Origin: Pleurotus djamor
Taxonomy: Eukaryota > Basidiomycota > Agaricomycetes > Agaricales > Pleurotaceae
Direction: 5' to 3'
NCBI GenBank assembly: GCA_029747585.1
Contig: JAPEVF010000033.1
Span: forward strand, 62,095-126,094
Length of the DNA stretch: 64,000 nt
The notes under the pieces were generated by a model that worked only from the letters and a program-made list of their open reading frames with translations, was not told where the DNA came from and searched no databases. Position 1 is the stretch's first letter. Every line of letters starts with the position of its first letter. Below are positions 35,643 to 44,685 of the stretch, piece by piece. The position numbers were made by a program, and so were the translations under genes.

Positions 35643-35960
35643 GAAAGCGGTCTGGGCCTGGAGCCGGGTATGAGCTTCAGGTCATGTGATTCNGCGCGTT
35701 CCAACTTCCAACCCACGNCCAANTTNGAAGTTCAACCTTACCCGCTCGACCCCAAGCTCGTGTNCTACCTCAGATCTCAGATGTTGCCACTGCTAGTCTC
35801 CCAATTCACCCATACTGCATCATGCNTGACTTTTGACCTTGTACGACCACTTAAAACCACTTACCTCCCAGCGATAAGCATCATGTGGAATTTGACAATG
35901 ATTTGAGCAACAGATCTAAAATAAGAATATCACTCCCCACACTCCTNTTTCAGACAAGCC
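35643..35960. other. Divergent promoter region, F-box gene / amino acid transporter
   Basis: 318 bp between two divergent starts (35642 minus, 35961 plus). Several N bases occur between 35,690 and 35,830. No element was recognised with confidence. Confidence 0.45.
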
Positions 35961-37894
35961 ATGGACTACNCCGANGATAAGAAAGTCGCNTNNGANCAGG
36001 AGCCAAAGGCAGGCTTGGATCAAGATGTCTTTGCTGAGAAACCAGACGACGACTTTCACTACAAGACCCTCAGCTGGCAGGTAGGCNGCNANNGTTTCAC
36101 AGCGNTACACGATAACCTCGAGCGCTGATGCNAAGTTAATTCTAGTTCATCAGCCTTCTTATGATTGCTGAAATCGTGAGCAATGGCATGCTATCACTTC
36201 CGTCTTCTCTGGCCGTCGTCGGTATGCCCTCGGCTATGTCTCTCGGAATCGCAGATTCGCCTCTCAATTTCGTGTAGGCATCGTACCTGCTCTCATCCTC
36301 ATTATCTTCCTTGGTGTCTTCGGCATGTATACTGCCAAGCTATTGATTGACTTCAAGTTGAATCACCCCAGTGTCCACAACATGTAAACATATNCACTTC
36401 CATTCATATACCGGTGTCTTTACCGCTCTCTCTGTTTGCAGGGGTGATGCAGGCTATATCCTAGGNGGGCCAATCGTTCGCGAGATTCTCTCCCTCGGCA
36501 CCATCGTTTTTGCTATCTGTGGGACCGTGAGCGTGCATCCGAACTTCCCAAATTAACTTACCACTCACTTCCACTGACAGGGCTCTGAGATTTTGTCCGG
36601 ACAACAAGCTCTATCAGTATTATCTGACCGTGGCCTTTGTTCGACGTATCTGGTCTTGATCTTCTCCGTTGCAACTCTCATCCTAGCTCTCCCTCGCACC
36701 TTGAATCGGCTAAGCTATTTGGGATTATTTAGCGTCTCTTTGATTACCGTGGCGGGTATCCTAGCGATGATTGGCGCAGGAAGAAACCCAGTCCCCGGTC
36801 GCGTACTCTCCCCTGTCCTTCAGAACAATTTCTTCAATGCGTTCTTGGCCATTACCAATCCAGTTCGTACTACAAACCACGTCAATTGCTTCGCTAACAT
36901 GTCTCTCAGGTTTTTTCTTATGCTGGTCCGTTACGACGTCCTTTGTCATGCTTTAGCTCTGACCTTTTGCTGGTCTTCAAGGGCACTTCATGTAAACATC
37001 CTATTCCTGACGTATTCTTTGTCCTAATTGAGTCACCAGGTTCTTCATTCTTATATCCGAGATGCGGAAGCCCGAAGACGCCATGAAGGTAAATCTTATC
37101 CCTCATCGTCGTTGACGATTGTCTTTACTCTTCTTAGGCTGCATGGTGTCTCCAAGGGTTCGCCACCATTTTCTACAGCATTTTCTCAGTTGTCATGTTT
37201 GTCTTTCCTAGCCCATAGCTGTCGATTCTGGGCGATGTGCTAATGCTATTCTAGGTATGTCTACATCGGGAACACTGTGGCCTCGCCGGCCTTCCTCTCG
37301 TTACCTCCTACTTGGGCTAAAGTAACTTTCGGTATTTCGTTGGGTAACTTCCTTATGTCAAGCTGTTTCCACATACTTGATTTATCTACGCAACCTGACG
37401 CCTTCTCCTCCTTTCAGCGCTGGAAGTTTGTATTCACATACCGCAGCGAAATTGATATTCGTCCGTTTCTTCCGGCACTCTCGACACATGTACAAGCACA
37501 CGATCATCGGTTGGTCTGTCTGGGTGGCGCTATGCTTTCTGGCAGTTGCTATAGCCTTCATCATGGCCATCGCAGTCCCCATCTTCTCCTATTTGATAGG
37601 TATCAGTGCCGCACTATTCGCCTCCTGGTACACCTACGGTTTGGCTGGATTCTTCTGGCTTCACGACTCTTACCACATCCACGGTGGATTTCAAGCATGG
37701 CGCGATCGCAAGTTTCAGACTACACTCTCGTTCCTAACCATCCTGGCTGGTGCATTCATATGCATTGCGGGAACCTATGTTTCCATCAAGGTAATGTCCG
37801 TTTATGATGAAATACCGCCCGTCCTAATGGCATCCCATAGTTGATAAGTGATGCTTATCGTGACGGGCTTGTGGGAAAACCTTTCACATGTTGA
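35961..37894 (+). CDS. Amino acid transporter, AAAP family
   Basis: Proton-coupled amino acid transporter of the Aa_trans fold, related to fungal neutral amino acid permeases such as Neurospora MTR. The start is the ATG at 35961 (MDYSEDKKVA with some N bases), followed by the cytoplasmic FHYKTLSWQ and an intron. Membrane segments include LMIAEIVSNGMLSLPSSLAV, ALILIIFLGVFGMYTAKLLI, YLVLIFSVATLILALPRTLN and LGLFSVSLITVAGILAMIGA. Later ones are CLAVAIAFIMAIAVPIFSYL-like and TILAGAFICIAGTYVSIK. QGFATIFYSIFSVVMYVYIG is typical of the family. About nine short introns are needed. The last exon encodes LISDAYRDGLVGKPFTC, with the stop at 37892-37894. Confidence 0.88.
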
Positions 37895-38320
37895 ACGTTG
37901 AGTGTCACTTGGGCGCGTCGGTGCCAGTGCTCCCTATAGACACCACGTGTCTCCCCGCTGTCGTTAGCTTGGAGCACATCCTTTCATGTGGAATCTTCAA
38001 TGTTATGGCCTTCCATGGTCACTTCTTTGTGAACATGCACACTATTCTACAGGTCTCCACCAGGTGTGGGGAAGGAATCATCCAGGAATCATCGTGTATG
38101 CGCTCGGCCATCTAGGGCATCTGATGATGCAAACAGTACCCCGAACATCTTCCTGATGCCGCCCTGTCACTCCGATTATAGACCGCTACGAAGTATATAT
38201 CAATGAATCCAGTCGAATGGAATGGATACGTCCACCCTCTCACCTCGGTGCAGTGACCTTTCCTTCTTTCTCTCCCCGTTTATGAAGCTCTCGTCTCTCG
38301 CTTAATACCACCCCTCCAGC
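37895..38320. other. Intergenic upstream of MIT microprotein 1
   Basis: 426 bp containing the 3' flank of the transporter and the promoter of the first MIT microprotein gene. A TATA-like stretch is listed separately. No coding similarity seen. Confidence 0.45.
38194..38200 (+). promoter_or_regulatory. TATA-like element upstream of MIT microprotein 1
   Basis: TATATAT lies 121 bp before the ATG at 38321, followed by a pyrimidine-rich leader (about 38,255-38,320) typical of fungal 5' UTRs. Position and composition only. Confidence 0.35.
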
Positions 38321-38677
38321 ATGGCAACCTCATCCGAGCGTCGTTCTATGCTCTTGCGAGCCTTGGGTTACGCCCACGAAGCGGTCGTGCTCGATTCGTC
38401 CAAGGATGGTCGCGGTGCAGTTAATGCGTACCGGAAGTGTACGTCCCTGTTGGGAGTTTTGATCGAAGCTGCCGCCGGATTGCGAGAAGAAGAAAGTACT
38501 ACAAAGCGGTCGTTATCTGATATTGAACACTGGGTTCGTCTGCCTTCCTCATGCGACCATCACGCTTTTGTTGATTTACTTCAGCACCAGCGATACGGTC
38601 AACGCGCTGAGAAGTTGATGACCAAGTACAAGATATCACCTCTATCGTTGGAAGTTACCATGGTTGAGGACCTTTGA
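38321..38677 (+). CDS. Stand-alone MIT-domain microprotein 1 (101 residues)
   Basis: The ATG at 38321 follows a pyrimidine-rich leader. Exon 1 (38321-38533) encodes MATSSERRSMLLRALGYAHE, AVVLDSSKDGRGAVNAYRKC and on to SDIEHW. A 51-nt intron (GTTCGT...CAG, 38534-38584) follows. Exon 2 (38585-38677) encodes HQRYGQRAEKLMTKYKIS and a short tail to the stop. The pattern AL..A.EAV.LD..KD..GAV.AY matches helices 1-2 of MIT domains, and exon 2 supplies helix 3. The intron lies exactly where the large MIT gene at 23,521 and the next gene have theirs. Nothing but the MIT domain is present: no ATPase, kinase, protease or membrane segment. The intron length is divisible by three and has no stop, so an unspliced message would code for 118 residues. 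Function inferred at most as binding MIT-interacting motifs. Confidence 0.75.
   Translation: MATSSERRSMLLRALGYAHEAVVLDSSKDGRGAVNAYRKCTSLLGVLIEAAAGLREEESTTKRSLSDIEHWVRLPSSCDHHAFVDLLQHQRYGQRAEKLMTKYKISPLSLEVTMVEDL
38534..38584 (+). other. Stop-free 51-nt intron in MIT microprotein 1
   Basis: Begins GTTCGT and ends TTCAG, with a pyrimidine-rich 3' part. Retention would add 17 codons between helix 2 and helix 3 without a frameshift. It is called as an intron because the homologous site is interrupted by an unambiguous intron in both other MIT genes of the window. Confidence 0.65.
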
Positions 38678-39580
38678 AATCCGTTTACGACCATGTCGTC
38701 GTTGTCCACTCCTTTCGAGTAAAATGCTTGCAAAACACTGTCGTGTGAGTGACGCCCACCTACGTTGTCAATTCTACGGGGTTGTCTAAACATCCTGCAT
38801 AGTCTTTCCTTCACTTGGTTTTGGATACCCTGGACACTCAATTAATGGTGTTGTAACAGTCGTGCTTACTAGCAATTAATCACTATATCAACTTCGCGTC
38901 TCCTTTGCGTCTCTCCAACGGGCGGGAGCCTGCAAGGCCGCTCTGGTACTTGGAACTTGGAACGTTGCCAGGCGAGCGCACATCCAGTCTCTGTTCTCTG
39001 TATCCCTCGACCAGGACAAGGCCATGGCAACATCCGCAGGTGCCTGTCAAGTCATGGAAGTTTCTGACGAGCGGGGCGGTTGGGGTAAGCAACGCCTATT
39101 TCGGCTATTTTTGCGTGATCACCTACGCTGCCGCGCATCGGTGACGCTGGCGAGGTGGGACGACGTGTCCATCCAGGCCACCCAATAGATGTATCTCCAT
39201 ATACTCCGGAGACGACAAACCCAGACTGTAAAGCTTCCGCCCCGGTCCAATTTGTCGTCAAGCGTCAGGAACCATCTGGGTACCATGAACGCCATCGATT
39301 CCTCCGACTCCTCGTGGGAAACTGACTTTTTGACTTGTTCGCAATATCCGTCGTCAAGCATCCCTCGGGTAGTTCTCACCCATGTTACGTGAAACCGGTA
39401 ACCTCCAGCTCCAAAGTCCCTTGCGTTTTAGCAAATTAATTTTTCATAGTCATTACGCTTACCGAGAACTCAAAGGGCTGCTAGCCCTCAAATTCTATTT
39501 AACCTGCTGATCGTCGACTCCGAGTCGCTCAATTTTTCTGGCATCCTACGAACCCCCTCTTTCTTTCATCGCTGATCGAC
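38678..39580. other. Intergenic between the two MIT microprotein genes
   Basis: 903 bp. It holds a 54-codon open frame from an ATG in good context at 39024 and a 35-codon one near 39,284. Neither resembles an MIT domain or any protein I know. I looked for a third, degraded MIT copy by its EAV.LD and AV.AY patterns and found none. A TATTTAA stretch near 39,496 may be the core promoter of the second microprotein gene. Confidence 0.4.
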
Positions 39581-39926
39581 ATGCACGGCGCCGCAAAGGA
39601 CACGCTTCAGCAGGCTCTCTCTCTCGCCAAAGAGGCTGTTAGACTGGACACGGAGAAGGATAGCTCGGGTGCTGTTCAATCTTACATAGAAAGCATCGAC
39701 ATACTGGATGGTGTTGTGACTACTCTATCCTCGTCACTCACATCGGGAGGGGATACACCTTCTGTGAGGGATGAAATCGACCGTGTCTCAAAAATAGTGA
39801 GTACCCTGTAACTGCTGCGGTCTGCTGTTGCTCACCGATCCTTTCGCTTCTTAGCGCGATACCTATATCGGGAGGGTGAAGGTGCTGAGCAGACGGTGTC
39901 ACATCAGCAACAAGTACAATCCTTAG
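39581..39926 (+). CDS. Stand-alone MIT-domain microprotein 2 (95 residues)
   Basis: The start at 39581 gives MHGAAKDTLQQALSLAKEAV, then RLDTEKDSSGAVQSYIESID and on to EIDRVSKI (exon 1, 39581-39796). A 58-nt intron (GTGAGT...TTAG, 39797-39854) contains an in-frame stop and must be removed. Exon 2 (39855-39926) encodes RDTYIGRVKVLSRRCHISNK and ends YNP. The protein is a bare MIT domain. Its exon 2 opening RDTY...R matches HDTYADR of the 912-residue MIT protein, and its KD..GAV core matches microprotein 1. It lies 903 bp downstream of microprotein 1 in the same orientation, consistent with a tandem pair that has diverged strongly. The protein end is 17 codons beyond the third helix at most, leaving no room for another domain. 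Confidence 0.77.
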
Positions 39927-40332
39927 CAAGCCTTGACGTCAACTCCTGGCTTCACTTCGTCTTGTCAGTTTCACCCTCATTCCGGGCGAGCGTTGTCTAA
40001 TTATTTGATTGCTTTAGCCCCTTATCGGATTTTTGTACAGCAAAAGGAATAGTCTGTAACACCATAATGTACCCTGTACTTAGCCACCCAGGCCTATCAC
40101 CCCAAGATATTTTTCCCGTTGGGATAGCCTTGCTGAGCCGTCCTGACAAAAGGAGTTCATGTACTTCCAAATTCAAGGTGGCCCTTTCCCTCAACGCAGT
40201 TACTTACGGGCCAGAAAGTTACAATTCAGCGAGCCCCTGAAGGCGCACAGCTTACCAACTTCGGCGTGAGTCGTCGTAACGTAACCGCCGCGTTTACAGC
40301 CCAGCTAGCTATCCTCTCAGACTCTTCTCAAC
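39927..40332. other. Intergenic upstream of acyltransferase gene
   Basis: 406 bp with the 3' flank of MIT microprotein 2 and the presumed promoter of the acyltransferase. I see no gene or repeat. Confidence 0.4.
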
Positions 40333-41870
40333 ATGACGGTCGGCGACGAGGTTCCCCCTTGCGAGATACCCATAGCTGACAGGCCTNCCCCCGACATGGT
40401 CACAAACCTTCAGAGCTGTCTTGTTCTTGGTCATGTTCAACATGGGTTGCACAATCATTAACTCGTGCCACTTCTTGCTGCTACCTCTCCATCTCATCCC
40501 CCTTCGTTGGACAAGGGATCTGTATGACGAGGGAATAAGATACACAAAGGGTTCATTTGCCTCCCTGCTAAGTACGCATTCTCCACTGGGTCTAGAACAT
40601 AGCGTAATCGTCCAAGGCAGTTCTCGTATGCCAATGGTTCGCCCCGTCGATTCTCAGCGTGACTTTCGAGACCAAAGGGCGCGGTCGATTCTCCGAAGAA
40701 CAAATTGATCAAATTGTCGTCCGAGACAAGCATGGGGACGTAACTGAGCTAAGGCTGTCGAAGAAGTTCGTGTTTATTGGGAACCACCAAGTACATCCTC
40801 GTCCTCGTATGAGGCGTTCTCAACAACTCATGCCGTCTGATATAGATGTACGCCGACTGGTGGTACGCCTGGTGCCTAGCGTACTTCATGAAGGCCGAGA
40901 AAGACGTGTTCATCGTTCTCAAGAAGAGCTTGAAATGGCTTCCCATTGTTGGTTGGGTATGCATTGTGAAACTACGCTGAAATGCTGAGAACGGCTGTCG
41001 GACTAACTTGGATACTCAGGGTATGCAGTTCCTGCGCTTCATCTTCCTAGCCCGGTCTTGGGCTTCCGACAGGATAGAACTTGCGCGGCAGTTGTCGCGA
41101 CTAGGAAAACACGCACAAGACAAAGACAAGCCATTCATGTTCTTACTCTACCCCGAAGGGACCCTCGTTAGCAAGGATACACGGCCTATAAGTAAGAAGT
41201 TCGCTGACAAACAAGGAATAGTACGTCGACCCGAATGCCCGAGCGAGAACGTGCTGACAGAACGCCGTAGGAGGACATGAAACAGACACTATTGCCCAGG
41301 TCAACGGGTCTGCACCACAGTCTACGTTCACTCGCACCACGCATTCCGGACCTGAAGCTCGTGGATGCCACCGTCGTTTATCCCGGTAAGCTGGTTTCCT
41401 AAGTGACTGCTTCGACGTTCGCTGAGAGAGCCGAAGGGATCCCTTCCATGGGCTACGGACAAAGTTACTATACCCTTCGCTCCATATTCTTCAATGGAGT
41501 CTCTCCACCCCTCATCCGCGTTCACCTTCGGATGTTCGACGTGGAGGCGGAAGTACCCATTGGTGATGTCAGCGGTAGCGACCCGGCGAGGCTTCCCCAA
41601 CCTTCGCAGTCGAAGACGGTGGAAACGGATATACCAGAAGCAGAGAAAACCCAATTTGATGAATGGTTACGAGACTTGTGGCGAGAGAAGGACGAGTCTA
41701 TCGAAGAGTATCATTCAACGAAGAGGATAGGTCCCGGGCAAGAGCTGCCGGCGGTGGAGATTCCGATTCGGTTGCGCCACAATATAGAGGTTTTGAACGC
41801 GTTTTGTTTCTTCTTGCCCGTCGTTGTCGTGGGATATATTTGGCCACAGTGGTCGAGTTTCATTGCATGA
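40333..41870 (+). CDS. PlsC-type lysophospholipid acyltransferase (LCLAT1/CST26-like)
   Basis: Membrane acyltransferase of glycerophospholipid remodelling. The 5' end is uncertain: 40333 is an ATG whose exon needs an intron to reach the main frame, and the first in-frame ATG is at 40433, inside the first hydrophobic segment (AVLFLVMFNMGCTIINSC). The catalytic block I reads FIGNHQ, intron, MYADWWYAW, giving NHx4D with the His and Asp of the family. Then come FMKAEKDVFIVLKKSLKWLP, GMQFLRFIFLARSWASDR and FMFLLYPEGTLVSKDTR (block with PEGT). The C-terminus has RVHLRMFDVEAEVPIG, WLRDLWREKDESIEEY and a final membrane segment, LNAFCFFLPVVVVGYIWPQW. The motif spacing and the DW after the Asp fit the lysocardiolipin/lysophosphatidylinositol branch. 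It ends 71 bp from the TIM8 stop, tail to tail. Confidence 0.85.
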
Positions 41871-41941
41871 ACCATACACGTATAGACTGTGTATATTAGT
41901 GGGGGACATGTACATACGTAGCGTTTCATGAAACCATATTT

Positions 41942-42313
41942 TTACGATGATCCAGCTTGCGCGCGTTGTGATTCTATCTGTTGAACCAGGAACAGGCTGG
42001 TGTCCAAAAACCTCTCGACGCAGTTGGCGAGACAGGACTCTTCGCCTCGCGAAAAGCGCGTCGATGGGGTGCCTGTAATGCACCTAGGTGACCAGGCTAC
42101 GCATTAGATTTTATTCGGAGCGGCAGACATGAGCAGAACATACTTGTCCCAACAAGTGCTTGTCAGACTGAAAATGGTCGAATGGAGTCTGGCCTGAGCC
42201 TGCTCCTTGTCGAGGAACGTCTGGAGTTCTTTCTAGAGTAGGTAGTGAGTATGAGCGGGAAGAGGTGAGGAAGGAGGACATACTTGTGTTGCCTCGTCAA
42301 ACTTGTCGGCCAT
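41942..42313 (-). CDS. TIM8: Mitochondrial intermembrane-space chaperone Tim8
   Basis: A small Tim that escorts hydrophobic precursors through the intermembrane space with Tim13. Three short exons: MADKFDEATQ (ATG at 42313), then KELQTFLDKEQAQARLHSTI ending STCWDK, then CITGTPSTRFSRGEESCLAN and CVERFLDTSLFLVQQIES. The twin CX3C motif is present as CWDKC and CLANC, the first one spanning an intron. The spliced protein is about 85 residues, the usual size. Other family hallmarks are LQ.FL..E, the TG.P..R turn, and RFLDTSL. It starts 178 bp from the divergent IES1 copy 2. Confidence 0.92.
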
Positions 42314-42491
42314 TGTCGTTGTGGAAGGAAAAGAAGGAAGGGTTGCTTACCTCAGCAGGCGAAGGGACAATGATCGTGGACTTGGGTTGAGGCTATTTTA
42401 TTTTTGGGGCTGGGTTTATTGGATGGCACTGGGACGGCCATGAGCTGACCTCGTGTCTGTCATTGCTCTGAGAACTCACACCATCCACCCA

Positions 42492-44307
42492 ATGGCATCC
42501 GCACCGGCTGCTTCGTCGTCCGTCCAATCCCTTCCCTCGACATGGCCCGCAGACACAATGGCTCCGTGAGTGCTTCCTCTCCTGGCCTGCTTAATATACA
42601 CATCGCTTCTTGCTTCATACAGTGTAGGCTACCTCAGCCGCAAAGCTCTTCCAATCAAGCGTGCAGACGCAGAACCCCTCACCAGAGAAGACGTTCAGTA
42701 TGATTTGCTGCACCACATATTCTCTAATCCAAAAGCCGTCTTCACCACCGCAACTCCAGGAAAATCCACGACCAAAGTCACCTTCTGTGATCTCTATGTC
42801 GCCGCCCTCTATACCTCCGCAAAATGCTCAAAGGTGCTGAAGGATAAAATGAAGGACACACCAGCATTCGCTCTCGAGCTAGCCAAAATATCTCTGTTGA
42901 CCAATGTCGGACGGATAAACACCACAATGGCCTGTGAGATCTTGCGTCGATTCGCGCGTGGCATTGTCTTCTGATCTCAGCGAGACTCCAGTTTTCCCGG
43001 AGATGAAGACCGCCTTGAGGACCTACCACCCAGTTCCGTCCCTCCAGAAAACAGACGGCAATGCCCAGGACGCACCACGCATAAAAAAACTGCCTCNAAG
43101 GCAGCCCTCTTGCCGTCAGAACAGAAAAACATGCCTCCGTCTACGCCAGAGGAGATTCTCAGCAAACTTGTAAGTAAAGATTATGGCCCCTGTCTGTTGC
43201 GCACATCATTGGAGCGATCACGATCGCAATTCTCTGACTTCTTGCCATAAAAGCGTGCTGGCCAGAAACCGCCCACAAGTGTCGTCAATCTCGTCTTTGT
43301 CTTGGCTACGCACTCCGCGGTATGTACAGCTGTATATTAACGGTTGATAATTAACTAATTAGTTGGTCGTACTATAGCCTCTTGCCAGCGTGCATTTCGA
43401 TGGCTCCTTCAACTTCTTAGACCTTTTTCTTCCGCGGAATCTCTCTTCGCCTGACCGTGCACGGACATTTCTTTGGCTCATGTATTACTACTTAGAAGAC
43501 CCTTCCTCCCCAAATCCTTTCGACGACGACTATTCTCGCCAAAATACAGACAAAGCCCCCATCCCCCGTGTGTTGACCGAACAAGAGGCCCAATTAGAAA
43601 ACGTGGACTCTCCAGATGAAGTTGCCTGGGGCGCTTCGATGTCTAACCAACGCAACCTATTCCTTCAAAAATTAGTTTCTTCCTTGGAACAGGACAAAAA
43701 GGTCAAATTATCGGCTCCCCATTTCGTAGCAGGTATGCCCTTTCTGAAACCCTCCGTAATACTCGGTTATTCTCGTTACTAAGGAAAGGCCATTTTTCTT
43801 CGTAGAACCAGAATCCGAGGCTAGCCCCGTGACGCGACGTTCTCGCTCAAGTCGACACGGTCTTGATACGCCCAAGGATGAAGCGTCGTTCATGTATTAT
43901 GTACCTAGTCGAGACCCACCTCCTGATACCATGAAAGGTGGGCGTTCATATCTACTTCAACGCGTGCAATGGAGACGATCAGAACCTAGAACCCTCGCCT
44001 CGACGGCTTCCACGCGCCCCTCGCGAAGACCGAACGATGTTACAACGTGAGCAACCATGTACCTCTTCTCACCTCGCTTCCGCTCAGAGCAACCAGATGC
44101 CTGGCACGTCATGAAAAATTCTGATCCACTAGCAGACTCTGACGACGAAGAGTTTGCGGATGAATATACCCGTCTCGATTACAGTGAGCCCCCTTCGATT
44201 GTCCCTTTCGAATATCATGCACTAGTTTGACTTTGGCAGCCCGACGCATAGACATTTTAGCGAAGATGCGCGGTGCTATCTCCTCTGTCAACCGCACAAA
44301 ATATTAG
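42492..44307 (+). CDS. IES1: INO80 complex subunit Ies1-like protein, copy 2
   Basis: Paralogue of the Ies1 gene at 26,960-28,899. The ATG at 42492 gives MASAPAASSSVQSLPSTWPA; a second ATG (42556) sits just before the first intron. Conserved parts are LPIKRADAEPLTREDVQYDL, VTFCDLYVAALYTSAKCSKV, LTNVGRINTTMA, FFPEMKTALRTYHPVPSLQ, NAQDAPRIK, VVNLVFVLATHSA and FNFLDLFLPRNLSSPDRART, then FLWLMYYYLED. Introns after TTMA F|F, before RAGQKPPTS and before PLASVHF coincide in position and phase with copy 1. The middle is shorter, without the basic helix-like stretch of copy 1. The C-terminus has NSDPLADSDDEEFADEYTRL and RRIDILAKMRG, ending at the TAG at 44305-44307. One exon near 43,900-44,050 can be read in two frames. 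Confidence 0.85.
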
Positions 44308-44685
44308 GCGGACACACATGTCGGACGTAAACGCATGATGATATTGTTTTGTATAGAGACCATGACAGGCATCACGGTTACCGTTGATGTCCGCCACGGA
44401 TGACATAGTTTGTATAGATAGGTATCTACGGAGTTCTTCGATGGGCCAGCCTATCGAAGAGATATATAGGGATGGGATACACAGGTGTCCTACTGCAATG
44501 AGTGTAAGGGATATAAGATAATTGTGTCACCAAAACGGCTCCTGAAATGTACTTGCTTGAATGAATCCCAGATTCCAATGAATGTCAATAAAAGAAAAAC
44601 CAGAAAAAAAATCCCTGAAAATAGGATACACGCAAAAAGAAACACCTCCATATCTTACACGCCACTTGATGAGAACAGCCGATTC
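44308..44685. other. Tail-to-tail intergenic region
   Basis: 378 bp, AT-rich with short A-runs near 44,590-44,610, between the IES1 copy 2 stop (+) and the stop of the disordered protein (-). No gene seen. Confidence 0.45.

Noticed and set aside
39024..39188. 54-codon open frame between the MIT microprotein genes, with ATG in good context
   Set aside because: No similarity to MIT or anything known, odd composition, and length expected by chance.
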